From NCBI RefSeq assembly GCF_022682495.2, contig NC_071399.1:53498873-53562872 (forward strand): a stretch of 64,000 bases of DNA, given 5' to 3'. Source of the stretch: Desmodus rotundus. Lineage: Eukaryota > Chordata > Mammalia > Chiroptera > Phyllostomidae. The notes below the pieces were generated by a model. It was given only the letters and a program-made list of their open reading frames with translations. It had not been told where the DNA came from and ran no database searches. This document shows positions 40,401 to 54,200 of the stretch, one piece after another (position 1 is the first letter of the stretch; every line of letters begins with the position of its first letter). The position numbers and the translations under genes were made by a program.

Positions 40401-43400
40401 TCTTGGGTAATGTAATTATGATGTGTCTTGGTGTGTTCCTCCTTGGGTCCAGCTTCTTTGGGACTTTCTGAGCTTCCTGGACTTCCTGGAAGTCTATTTC
40501 CTTTGCCAGACTGGGGAAGTTCTCCTTCATTATTTGTTCAAATAAGTTTTCAATTTTTTGTTCTTCCTCTTCTCCTTGTGGCACCCCTATATTTCAGATG
40601 TTGGAACGTTTCAAGATGTCCTGGAGGTTCCTAAGCCTCTCCTCATTTTTCCGAATTCTTGTTTCTTCATTCTTTTCTGGTTGGATGTTTGTTTCTTCCT
40701 TCTGGTCCACACCATTGATTTGAGTCCCAGTTTCCTTCGCATCACTATTGGTTCCCTGTACATTTTCCTTTGTTTCTCTTAGCATAAGCTTAATTTTTTC
40801 ATCTAGTTTTCGAACAAATTCAACCAATTCTGTGAGTGTCTTAATAATCAGTGTTTTGAACTGTGCATCTGATAGGTTGGCTATCTCTTCCTCGCTTAGT
40901 TGTATTTTTTCTGGAGCTTTGAAGTGTTCTTTCATTTGGGCCTTTTTTTTTTGGTCTTGGCATGGCTGTTACTTAAAGGGGCAGAGCCTTAGGTGTTCCC
41001 CAGGGCGGGGTAACGCTGGTTGCTGTGCTGTGATGCTGTATGTGGGGGAGGGGCTGAGAGGGAGCAATGGCGCCCGCTCCACTCTCCACTGGATTGCCAT
41101 CACTCCCTCTGCTACCCACAATCAAATTGGTCTCCTCTGGTGCTGGTTCCCGAGTGTGTGGGCTTGTGCACACTCTAGGCCCCTGTGGGTCTCTCCAACG
41201 ACCTCTCCCATGAGGCTGGGAGTGTCTCCTGCTGCTGCCCCAACCCCCATGGGCGTTTTCAATCAGAGGTTTGAGGCTTTATTTCCCTGCCCTGGAGCCC
41301 TGGGTTACGCAGTCTGCTTCGCTCCCCGCTGTTTGACCGGTTTATCTGTGCGCAAATTTGGGGCCACAGGGTCTGCTAGTGGTCAGACTGCCTGCCCCTT
41401 TCCTCCCACACTCCGCCAGTCTCGGTCCCGCCATGGCTACGTGAGTCCTCCACGTGAGTCCTCTCCGCCCCGGTGCCCGTCTCCGCCCCTCCTACCGTTC
41501 TGGATGTATGTTTCTTTTTTATCTACTTGGTGTCGGACTTCCTTGCCATTCGATTTTCTGTCAGTTCTGGTTGTGCAAGAAGGCGCAGTGTCTACCTACG
41601 CCGCCATCTTGGTTCTCTATATTGATTTATCAGATTTTTATGGGAATATAGAAAAAGTTAATTTTTATTTTCAAAAAGCCTCCATTTAGTTGGGCTGATA
41701 AGAACTTATACAACATAAACAATAACAAACAATGCAAGCCTGTAAACTTGCAAGCATGTTAACTATGTTAAATCATTATCATCCGATAATAATTATTTTT
41801 CCCATTCTTTTAATCTCTCTGGAAGTAGTTGTCTGCTTGGTTACATAGTGATACACTGTCGTAGACAGAGGGGATTATGAATAATAAACCACAAACTATC
41901 AAAGTGGAGAAAGAAGATTAATGTAAGTTAAACAATCTAGGGAAATGAAAACCAGTATATAGCATGTTGCGCTTGGTATAGATTTTATTTTATTTTTTCC
42001 TTTTTTTTAAATTATATTGTATTAATTATGCCATTGCAGTTGTCCCGGTTTTTCTCCCTTTGCTCCCTTCCACCAAGCACCCCGCACTCCCTCAGGCAAT
42101 CTCCACACCATTGTTCATGTCCAGGGTTCATGCTTAGTTCTTTGACTTCTTCATTTCCTATACTGTACTTTACATCCCCAAGGCTATTCTGTAAGTACCT
42201 ATATGCACTTCTTAATCCCCTCATCTCTTCACTTGTTCCCCCACAGTCCCCTCCCATCTGGCAACCATCAAAATGTTCTTTGTATCCATAATTCTGTCTC
42301 TCTTCTCCTTGTTTGCTATTTTTTTATTCAGTTGTTCATAGATCCATATTTATTGTCATTTTATTGTTTCTAGTTTTGATCTTCTGTTTCTTAAATAAGT
42401 CTCTAACATTTCATATAGTAATAGTTTGGCGATTATGAACACCTTTAGTTTTTCTTGTTTGGGAAGCTCTTTATGTGCCCTTCCATTCTAAATGGTATCC
42501 TTGCTGGGTGGAGCAATCTTGGCTGTAGGTCCCTGCTTTAGCTTTAACCTTTGGCATTATAGTTATGATGTGTCTTGTAGTGGGACTCTTTGCATTCATC
42601 TTGTTTGGGTCTCTCTGTTTACTTGTGGACTTGCATGTCTATTTCCTTCACCAAAGTAGGGAAGTTTTCTTTCACTATTTTTTCAAATAGATTTCCAATT
42701 TCTTGCTCTTTCTCTTCTCCTCTTTGCACCCCTATGATGTGAATGTTGGAATGTTTGAAGTTGTCCCAGAGGCTGCTAACACTATCCTTGATTTTGGATT
42801 TTTTTCTTCTTGTTCTGATTGGTGGTTTTTTGCTTCTTTATGTTCCAAATCATTGATTTGATTCTTGGCTCCATCCACTCTACTGTTGTTTCCCTGTAAA
42901 TTGTCCTTTATTGCAATTAGTATATCCTTTGTTTCTGACTGGATCTTTTTTATGCTGTTGAAGTCCTCACTAAGTTCCTTGAGCACCCTTATAAGCAGTG
43001 TTTGGACCTCTGCATCTGATAGATTGCTTATCTCCATTTCATTTAGCTCTTTTTCTGGAGTTTGCATCTGTTTTTTCATTTGGGCCATGTTTCTTTGTCT
43101 CCTTGTTTTGGCATCCTCTCTGTGTTTGTTTCTGTGTACTAGGTACAGTTGCTTTGACTGTGTCTTGGTAGTGTGGCCTAACATAGTAGGTGTCCTATAG
43201 GGTGCAGTGGCATACCCTCCCCTATCACCCAAGCTAGGTACTCGACTTGTACCCCTGTGCGGGTTCAATACACCCTCTTGTAGTTGAATCTTGGTGCTGT
43301 TGGTAGGTCAATGGGAGGGATTTATCCAGGCCGGTTGGCTGCAAAGATTGGCTGTGACCACTGACTATGAACCTCTGCCTTCCATGTAGGATCAGCTGTG

Positions 43401-46400
43401 CAGGGGCAGGGTGGTGGTGCTCCCATGTGTCTGTAGTTGCCCACTGGATGCTCAGGCTCTGGGGTTTCCTGGGCAGTGCAGGCCAAGGTCAGCCCCTAGC
43501 TGTGTTTGTCCAGGGCCACCTTGCTGAGCTGTAAAGCAATCTGAGTTGGCTGCTACTTGTGCTGTGCTTGGAGATTGTCAGGCAAAGCCAAGCTGTGAAT
43601 CTAGGCTGGCTGCTGCTAACGCTGGGCTTGGGGCCACTTAGCAAGAGGTGTAGCACCTGGAGGCTCACTGAGGCCAGCTGTTACTTGTTTGAGGGGATTT
43701 AGGAAGTTGTGAAGCATGAGCTGAGACCAGCTGTTCATATGTAAAAGTTTAGGTTAACAGTTTGGTGGGCCTGTAAGTTGGGTAGGGCATAGTCTCAGGA
43801 CCTCCAGGGCCAGGCAAACAGTGTTAGCCAGGTTAATGGAATCTCAGATATGGTACCTGCCTGTTGCCTTGGTGGCTCTGTGGGGAGGATGGTTCAGAAA
43901 AGGAGCAATGGCCTGCCTTTCTGTCTGAGAGAAAGCTGTCCCACTGCTCCTCCCTTGATGCCAGACACTTCAGTTCCTCCTTATGCCGATGGTGCCTTTC
44001 AAGATGCTACCCCATGCTGGAGCTCAGAGGGAGTGAGTCTGACTAAGTTCATGTGTAGATTCTTTAAGAGGAAGTGCCTGGGATTCCAGCAGTTTCTTCC
44101 ACTGACTCAATTCCTGCTGGTTTTTACAGCCAGAAGTTGTGGGGACTAATCTTTCTGGCACTGGAACCCTGGGCTAGGGGGCCTGGTGTGGGGCGGGGAC
44201 TCCTTGCTTCTAGATATCCCTCCTGAATTTTTATCCATCACATGTGGATTTGGGACCAGACCTTTTTGCCTCTACCTAGCAGTCTGGATAGATATGGTTT
44301 CTTTAATTCCATAGTTGTCAGATTTCCATTCAACTCGATTTCTGGTGGTTCTCAGTAATGGTTGTTCTATAGCTGTAATTTTGATGTAGTTGTGCAAGAA
44401 GGTGTTTACCTATGCCATCATCTTTGGTATAGAGTTTAAATACAGCTAGTGAGAGCAGAGGGAATGGACAGCCTGAGCTGTAGCATGGTGGTGGGAAAGA
44501 TCTTGGTGTGTGAGTGGAACAGTGAGGAAGCCAACTACCCCGGACATACTTGTGAGGGGAAGTAACAGGAAATAGATTTGAACATCCTTGAAAGCTGAAT
44601 AGGCCTTGATTGTTAGGGAATAGAAAGTTGTTGAAGCCCTGGCTGTTGTGGCTCAGTGGATTGAGCGCTGAACTGTGAAGCAAAGGGTCACCAGTTGGAT
44701 TACCCAGTCAGGGCACATGCCTACATTGCAGACCAGGTCCACAGTTGAGGGTGTGTAAGAGGCAACCACACATTGATATTTCTCTCCCTCTCTTCCCTCC
44801 CTCCCCCTTTCTTTAAAAATAAATAAATCTCTTTTAAAAAAGAGTAAAATACTTCTATCAAATCAGATATTGATGCACTAGTTTCTAAAATACAATGTCA
44901 AACATCCCACTAGTTTTATGTTGCCCTCTTTTATTTTTATAATAAAAAAATTAAAAGAAAGAACAGATTTAACAGGTTATATTTAAAGCAGACTGCAGAG
45001 AGGTTATTAGCATAATCAAGCTATGACTAAGAGTTAGAACTTGAAGTAGGGAGACATGTGAGACACCTTCAAGGGAAGAATAGGGAAAATTTGGTAACTG
45101 ATTTGATACAAGAGGGGTATTGCTTGCCCACTGTGTCCTCTATGCAGTGTAGGTTGTTTGATGTGTCCTGTGAGAGAGATATTATTAATTACATTTTACA
45201 GATGAAGATCTAGGCTCAGAGAGTAAGTAACTAATCCAAGATCATGCAATAAGTAATGCAAGTCCTGGGATTAAATTTAAGTCTGTCTGATCCAGAGCCA
45301 CACTACATCCGGTTTATCTCTTCTGACACAAAGGAGATGAGCCACAAGGATTCTAATCTTTCCAGCTAGCAAGACTGTGATACTCATGTGCTACTGAATG
45401 GAATAGAAGTTGAAAGGCAGAGCCAGCCCATTTGGGAAGGATAATGATAAGTTGTTTTTGAATCATTAAGTTTGTGGTTATACTAAGCATTTATTTAGAA
45501 ACATCCAGTAAATTGTAAAGTTGTATAAGCAGAGCTTTAGTGAGAAAACAGAATTGAGGAGATATTTGTAGCTGTTAGCACAGAGATAATGTCTGGTACT
45601 GAAAGAAAAAGCGAGGGAGAATCCATAGAGAGAGAACAAACATCCAGGACACCAAACCTTGCAGAATGTCCACATTTAGAAACATAGACTAGGTGACAAA
45701 AGAAAAGGGGGAGTCAGATAAACAGAAAAAGGATGAAGATGGCATAATATGTAAGAAAGGAGAGAGTTTCAAGGAGAATGTAATCAGAAACAGCAGCATT
45801 ATAAAAGACGGAATAGTGGGAAATGTCATCAGTGACCTCTGAGAAGTATATTTTGAATCCAACTTTCCAAGAATGAAAGGGAGATGCACATAACAGGAAG
45901 ATTGTTTCAAGTATGTAGAGCATCCTAAACAGTGGGTGAGGAACCTTTCTTTTAGATACACTGACTCACCAACAAAATAAAATAATTTAAAAAAGTAAAA
46001 TGAAATTAAGAGTCCTTTGCTCTCCCGACTGAGCTAGCCAGGCACCTAGAACAATCTAACAATGGTCAGGGGGGAGTGGGGAGGGGACAGTGAGGAGAGG
46101 GGATTACAGGAACTACTATAAAGGACACATGGACATAATCAAGGGGGAGGGTGGAGGTGTGGGAGGGAAGGGGGTTCAGCTGGGGTGGGGTGGAGGGATG
46201 GGGAGAAAAGGCACACAACTGTAATTGAATAACAATAAAAATTAAAATTAAAAAAAAATAAATGAAATTTTCAAAAAACAAAAATTTTTAACATTTAATC
46301 ATGCCTTTATAATTAAGGACTAGAAATAAAGCTCTATTTACTGAAATTATAAAATAATTTTTAAAAAATTTATTTATTTATTGTAATTAGAAGAAAACAA

Positions 46401-48236
46401 TATGAATACAAAAAGACTAAAATAGAGGGGAAAAAAAGCACCTACCTTTAAAATATATAAAATTACTTATATGTGTATATATATAAAGTTATTGTTTAGT
46501 TTACATAGAGAAGAATTCTACAGAGATATACAGAGACAAACTGTGTGAGAAGAGACACCTACATGCAAAATTTCATATATCAAGACAATTAAAGCACACT
46601 AGAAGGATGTATCCATAAAACAGATCAAAACAATCAGCTATTTCAAAACAAGTCAAAAGACAGAAAACAATATGAAATATTAAAGAACTCCATAAATCAG
46701 GATTAGAAATGAAGTGATATTCTCAGGCAAGAATTACAAACAAAAGAAAAAGCATTTCAGAAGTGAAGAATAAATCAGAAGGAACAGATGAGCAGATAAA
46801 CAGAATAGATAGTGCTTTGGAAAACAGTCACAAGAAGGAATTTTTTTTTTAAGAATCAAAAAGAAATGATGAAAAATAAAGAGTCAAGGAGGCCCTGGCC
46901 CAGTAGTTGAGTTGGTTAGAGTGTTGTCTTGGTTTGCCAAGGTTGTGGGTTCCATCTCCCTTCAGAGCACATATAAGAGGCAACCAATTAATGCATAAAT
47001 AAGTGGAATAACAGATTGATGTTTCTGTCTGTGTGTCTCTCCCCAACTACTTCTCTCTAAAATCAACACATAAAAATAAATAAAAAGAGTCAAGGGAAAT
47101 GATAATATGGATAGGCCAAGAAGGTTCATTACATGATAAAAAGAGCCAGAGCAGATACTGTTCCTGTTATCAATTGCTGTGTAACAAATTACCAAAACTT
47201 TACAACTTTAAAGCAACATTTTTCTTACCTCACAATTTTTGAAGCTCAGAAATGGGGATCAGTTTACCTCAGTGTTTCTGGTGTAGGGTCTCTCATAGAG
47301 TTGGGGTCAAGCTGTTCCCTGTGGCTGTAGTCATCTCAACACTTGACTGGGGTTTAAGGGTCTGCTAACTTCACTGTTGTGGAACCTCAATTTTCACCGT
47401 GTGGGCCCTCTCCATAGGGCTGCTTACAATTTGCCAGCCTGTTTGTCCCAGTGTGAGTGATAGAGAGAGAGAGAGAGTGTGTCAGCACCCTATATGGAAG
47501 CCATGGTTCTTTGTAACCTAATCTCTGAAGTTGTGTTGTCAGCTCTGCTGTATGCTATGGATCATGCAGACTAGCTGAGAGGGAACTGTAAGGGTGTGAA
47601 TACCAAGAGGCACAATGATTATGGGGGCACCTCTGAGGCTACCTACCACAAATACATGCATACATACATTGCAATAAAACTCTTCTGAATAGAAAAATAA
47701 TTTTGAAGCCATATTTAAAGAGGAGATATGAAGATAGCCAGCTAAAATGGCCAACACTAAGATATACTCTAATAAAATTATTGGGCCTTTTTTTTAAGGG
47801 AAAAATCTATTAGACATGGAGGAAAAAAAGAGCCTGTGACTTCTAAGGGAAAGAAAATGAGATATTCTTCAGGCTTTTTGGTAGCAACACTTTGTGCCAG
47901 AAAGCAATGGAGTTCACTCAAAGAAAGGAAGTTTGACTTAAGGATTTTATAATCAGAAAAACTGACTTATAAGGGTACTAACTGTTATCAGTATTTAGGA
48001 AATCAGGAAGTACTCTTCCCATAATCCATTTCTGAGAAATCTGTTAGAAAACAGAACTTCAGCCTTGGCTGGTGTGGCTCAGTGTATTGCGTGCAGGTCT
48101 GCAAACCGAAGGGTTGCCTGGATTGATTTCTAGTCAGGTCCCTGGTGGGGGTCATGTGAGAGGCAACCACACATTGATGTTTCTCTCCCTCTCTTTCTCC
48201 CTCCCTTCCCCTCTTTCTAAAAATAATTAAAATCTT

Positions 48237-48276
<40 letters not shown>

Positions 48277-51200
48277 TTTTTTAAAAAAACAGAACTTCAG
48301 ACAATTAAAATATGACTTATCAACATAAAATAGGGATGAGCATTAAATATGTGGGTACCTATAGAACTAAGCCTAATTGGGAACTAGGAGGGAAAGAATA
48401 TAGTACATAAGGACTATAAGATCTGACAGTATAGAGTACAGCCATTTGAAAAAAGGTGGTGGGAGAATGAGAAGAGCATATGCAAAAATGTCTTAATGTT
48501 TTTAGTAATCATATGGTGGTAGAACTAGTATTGTTACTCTGAGACTGTTAGACAGGTAACATGGATAAAATAAATGAGTAAGTATGAGATACTCTAATTC
48601 TAGTACCCTCTCTGTCTTTGAGAACCAAGACTCAGTATGGAAGATAAGAGATATAAGAGTAGTAAAGAAGAAGTTGTACTCTTGAATTTACATTGGAAGT
48701 ATCAGTTGTCAAGAGCTGTGGATGTTCTGAGATTTTTACCCTACTGATAAGCTAACAAGTTAGCATGCCAATTTCATGGGTCATAGACAAAGGACAGTTT
48801 GTTATAGCAGTAGCAGTATCCAGAATATGAGCATTTTTGTGCTGGTTCCATGAGCCCCAAGTCCCACAAGGCAATTCAAAGAAGCCCAAATGATACCTGC
48901 CCACACGGTGGGTTTCATTATAGGAGGGGAACCCTGAACTTAGGGATTGTCTTTTTTAATGGTCAGTAAGTATGCCTGCCTGTTGCTCTAGAAGGAGACA
49001 CACTGTCTTCCAAGGCTGTCAGCAGATTTGTCCTCCTCTCTGGAGGGACACATTATCTCCAAAGCTTTTCACTATACAAACACCCTTGAAAAGATTTTCT
49101 GGAACAAAAGGGCAGGCAGTGCCTCGTTTGCAAGATGTGCAGAAACAGAAGAGACTGGTAGAGAATTGTTTCCCAACATCAGTATGAACTCATGAGGTAT
49201 TTCCTATCTGTGTCCACTAGAAACAACGACCAACCCAGTAGCAGTGAATGTTCCTAGCAACCAAATTGTGTTCCTGCAATATTATTTCTCTTAGAAAGGA
49301 ACCAGGGCTTCTTGGAGATATAGCTGTTTCCCGTGTGGGTCAGGAAGTATTCAAGATATTCATGGGACATCTTGCTATACTATTGCAAAAGCCATGTCTA
49401 AAGAACGGAGAAGTTAATTTGAAGAGGCTCCCACTGGCCAAAAATGGAAAAGTAGAGTTTCAATAATAATAAAAAATTGATTTAAACATGCTGGATGTAT
49501 TCAAATCCTTGAGTTCATAATGATATTTTTAAAAATAATTGGTCAAAGGATTAAAAGACCCTTAATTCAGCCCTGGCTGGTGTGGCTCAGTGGTTGAGTG
49601 CTGGCCTGCGAATCGAAGGGCCACTGGTTCGATTCCCAGTGAGGGCACATGCCTGGGTTGCAGGCCAGGACCCCAGTAGGCGGCACGCGACAGGCAACCA
49701 CACATTGATGTTTCCGTCCCTTTATTTCTCCCTCCCTTCCTCTCTCTAAAAAATAAATAAATAAAGTCTTGAAAAACAATAGAGGACTTTAATTCATTAT
49801 ATCAAAAAAAAAGTATTGGTATGTTAATAAAACTGGTAAATGAACAGAATCAAGCATTAATCCTGCCTTTTCCATATAATTGTATCAGTGGATAATCAAA
49901 TAGTAGGCAAGAGGAAATGTCTCTTTATAAATATATGTTAATTAAAACAGAAAGAAATGATAGAGTTAGACTGTCACCATTTTACAACTCCATGATACAG
50001 TAAGCATCAAAGGCTGTTAAGACCATAAAAGGAGAGACAACCAGACTTACCAAGGAGCTCGAGCTAATAATGTCTGATCCGGTCTCTGGATATAGCTGCC
50101 CAATTGCAGTCAATACAGAGGGCAGCAGAACAGGTTGAATTTTGCCAAGAGTATGCAATCAACAAAATCAGACTGGGAAATTCTACAGGTCAACAGTCCA
50201 GTTTCCTCAACAGATAATTTGTAGGAAACAAAAGAGATAGACGAAGAACCTTTAGATTAAGGGATTTAAAAGACGAAATCATCCCTGGCCAGTGTGGCTG
50301 TTAGTTGGGTGTTGTCCTGCAATCTGAGTGGTCAAGGTTCGATTCCCAGTCGGGCGCATGCTGGGGTTGCAGTTTGTCCGTAGTTGGGGTGCTTAAGAGT
50401 GCAACTGATCCATGTTTTTCTCCTGCTCTTTCTCCCTCCCTTTCCCTCTCTTTAAAATCAAAAAGCATGTCCTTGGGCAAGGATAAAAAAAGAATTTAAA
50501 AGACATAATCAAACTTTTTTAAATGGACAAGACTAACTAGTACCTAGGGCAGCACATTTAGGTAATACAATTATTTTTTAAAAAGGAATAAAACTCAGAA
50601 TAATGATTACTCATGAGAAAGGGAAGAGATTGTAACTGGGAAGAGGTATATGGGAGGGCTTTTAGGGTGACTGACAAAGTTCTTTTGATCTTGTGGTAAT
50701 TAAGCCATACATTTGATTCGTGTGGCTTTCTATGTCTGTATATTACTGCATAATAAAAATATTTTTTAAAAAGTGTATTTGATAAGAAGTTAGCCTAGGC
50801 ATCAAGATCCTTTTGTGATAATCTTCCCACTCAATAGATAAGCTAGAGCTACATTTCAATAGATCCTCGAAAACTTGGGAGGGCCTATCCAGTTATTCAT
50901 CATTATCAAAGTGTTATGTAATTAAGCATTCTTTTCTTTATGGCACCATATTAGCCCAAGATGAGATAGGATAGTTCAAGCAGAAAATGTCCTAGTATTT
51001 TTTTCTAATAGCATTTTTATAAAAGTAAAACTTGTTTATTATAGAAAATTTTAAAACGTAAAAAGTAAAATAAAAATCTGCTGTTATTCTGTTCCCTAGA
51101 GATAATCATACATAACATTTTGTTATGTTTCCTTTTATGTATTACATTTACATTTGGAAAATACAGTCTTGTACCTACTTTACGTTCTCATCTCAGTCTC

Positions 51201-54200
51201 TGTTTCGTGTTCAGACCTTAGATTACAACATTTAAGATCTTTATCCCTTTCAAATTAGAATTTATTAATAGTTTGGGATATTTTTCCCTAGGTGGGCTAC
51301 ATCATGCAGCTGCCCGAATTTCTGGGGACAATGTCTATAAGCATTTGAAGTATGAAGGTGGGATTCACCGAGTTCAGCGAATCCCTGAGGTGGGCCTGTC
51401 ATCAAGGATGCAGCGTATTCACACAGGAACAATGTCAGTTATTATCCTCCCTCAACCAGATGAGGTAAATTCACCAGGAGACATTGAAAACTTAACTCTT
51501 TGTAAATGGGTGTTATGCTGAAAAACATTAGCTTCTTGGAAATTATGTGATTTTTAGCATTATAGGTTGAATTCAACAGTTACTTTTGGATTTTCTAGAT
51601 AAATCTTTCTCCAGGTAAAGTTGCCCCTCTTATCCCTGACCAAAATGTTTTGTTTTGTTCTAAATAGAAGTCACTTCTCATAAAACAAAATCCACACAGC
51701 TTTTTAAATGTTGTTGCCTAAGTTTTATCTTAAGAAAAAAGTGAATTCTACAGATAATATTTTGAAGTCAGTGATATGTCTATATGGGGGTATATAGCTT
51801 GTTGGTTGAATATATTCATATTCCCATATTTTTAATTTTCCTAACTTTTAAAAATTTATAGTAAACATATAGAAAATTGAAAGACTACCACACTGAAAAC
51901 TTTTATAACCTTCACCTGGATTCAGTTGTTTACATTTTGCCACATTTTCTTTATTCCTATGAATGTGTGTATATACACAGAAATATGTATACACACACAC
52001 ATATACACATATATCCTTTATACATAGCAGACACTATAAGACTTTAACTCCCCCCAAATCTTTAACTTAAATCTCCTAAAAATAGGCCATTCTCTTACAT
52101 AAACTCAATACCACTACCTATGAAAATCATACATAGTTCTGTAATATTGTCTAGAAAAAAACTATGTATTCTGTCTATTCACAGAATACCTGTACTTCAA
52201 ATACGTGTTTTATTCCTCCCATCAAACAATTCACCAATTCTCTGCAGACACCAAGTGGGTGTCCTAAAATTTAGTTAAGATTTGTTGCTATCTACCTGGA
52301 GTTAGCATCCGATCTCACAGGCTAAAGGCTCAATCCACAAGACTGCCTCCCTTCCCCCTTCAGAGGCCAGTAGCAAGCCCGGGTGTTACCTGTGCTTCTG
52401 ACCAACTGGTTATATAAATTGGAAGGTTCCTACAACCCCTCCTTGGGTTTGATAATTTGCTAGAGTGGCTCACAGAACTCAGTTCACTTAAGAGATTTCT
52501 AGTTTATTACAAAGGATACTACTAAGGAATATCCAGATGGAAGAGATGCCTAGGGCAAAGTACATGGGAAATGCTGCAGAGCTTCATACCCTCTCCAGGC
52601 ATGCGACTCTCTGGCACTACCCACCACAAATTCCCCAACCTGGAAGCTCTCTAAATCCTATAATTTGGGGACTTTTATGGAGGCATTAATATGTAGTGAT
52701 GATTGATTAGATAATTGGAGATTAATTCAATCTCCAGCCCCTCTCTCCTCCCTGGAGGTCGGGGAGGGATGCGGTGAAGCTGAAAGTTTCAACTCTCTAA
52801 TCATATGGTTGATTCCCCTGGCAATCAGCCCCATCCTATGGTAATCAAGGGCAGCAATTTTCAGTCTTTTTCATCTCATGACACACATAAACTAATCACT
52901 AAAATTTTATAACATACCAACCCCCCCAAAAAACAGGTATAATTTCGATTTATACACACCGAACAGCTACTCTTGTTGTATTGGTTGTTGTCCCTGTTTT
53001 ATCTGACAGTTTAAGGGAAAAGAGGTCAGTGCCCCTGACTAATTAATCATGCTTTAAAATTTTTTGAGGCACACAAGTTGAAAATAACCGATCTAGGAGC
53101 TTTCTAATAATTACATTAACATAAACTCAGGTGTGGTTGAAAGGGCTTGTTATGAATAACAAAAGGACAGCCATATCATTCTTACTCTTATACTTAGGAA
53201 ATTCTAAGGCTTTTAGGAGCTCTTTTGCCAGGCACTGGGCAAAGACCAAATATATATTTCTTATTAAAAATCACAATATCACAGTTGTCTGATATCTACT
53301 TCATACAGTTTCCCCCAAGTCATGTTAAAACTAATTTTGGAGTTTTTTTTACAACCAAGATCCTGACTTCTGACCAAGATGTAGGCATAGGTAGATACAC
53401 TGCCTTCTCCAACAACCAAAAGAAGGACAACAACAAATTTAAAAATAAAAAACAAGCAGAACTGCCAGAAAATCAAACTGTATGGAAGTCTGAAAACCAA
53501 GGAGTTAAAGAAAAAACATTCATCCAGACCAGTAGGAGGGGCAGAGATGGGCAGCTGGGGCAGAGAGGACTTGCGACAAGGTGGCAGTTGGAGGACCTGG
53601 GCAGGACGGTGGCTGGAGGACCAGGCAGTCCCACATTTCCATGAAGATAAACCAGGAGGAACAAATGGGGAGTGAGACAGACCAAGCAACCCAGGGTTCC
53701 AACCCAGGGAAATAAAGCCTCAAAACCTCTGACTGAAAAAACATATGGGTGTTGAGGTGGCAGGAGAAACTCCCAGCCTGACAGGAGAGTTCATTGGAGG
53801 AGACCACAGGGTCCTAGAACATACACAAACCTACCCATCCGGAATCAGCACCAGAAGGGCCCAAGTTGCTTGTGGGTAGCAGAGGAAGTGACTGAAAGCT
53901 GGCTGAGACCTGAGCAAGCAAGCACTGTTCCCTCTCAGACCCCTCCCCCACATATAGTGCCACAAAGCAGCAAGGTGGGTTGCCCCACCCTGGCTAATAC
54001 CTAAGGCTCCACCCCTTACTATGTAACAAGCATGCCCAGACCAAAAAAAAAAAAAAAAGTGGCCCAAATGAAAGAACAAATCAAAGCGCCAGAAAAAATA
54101 CAACTAAGTGATGAAGAGATAGTCAGCCTATCAGATGCACAGTTCAAAACACTGGTAATCATGATGCTCACAGAATTGGTTGAGTATGGTTGCAAAATAG

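Larger units (their letters stand above)
46370..48300 (+). mobile_element. Ancient L1/HAL1 ORF1-region remnant, heavily interrupted
   Basis: A-rich sense strand. AGCAACACTTTGTGCCAGAA and GGATTTTATAATCAGAAAAA resemble old L1/HAL1 ORF1 C-terminal sequence. Interrupted by the SINEs at 46890 and 48062 and the LTR at 47157. Highly decayed. Confidence 0.4.

Noticed and set aside
40748..41689. 313-codon open frame on the plus strand
   Set aside because: It is the antisense of ORF1 and the 5' UTR of retroelement copy D; similar antisense frames occur at the same place in copies B and G.
46008..46045. tRNA-Lys gene
   Set aside because: Only the 5' half up to the anticodon loop is present, with no T-arm or 3' acceptor strand.
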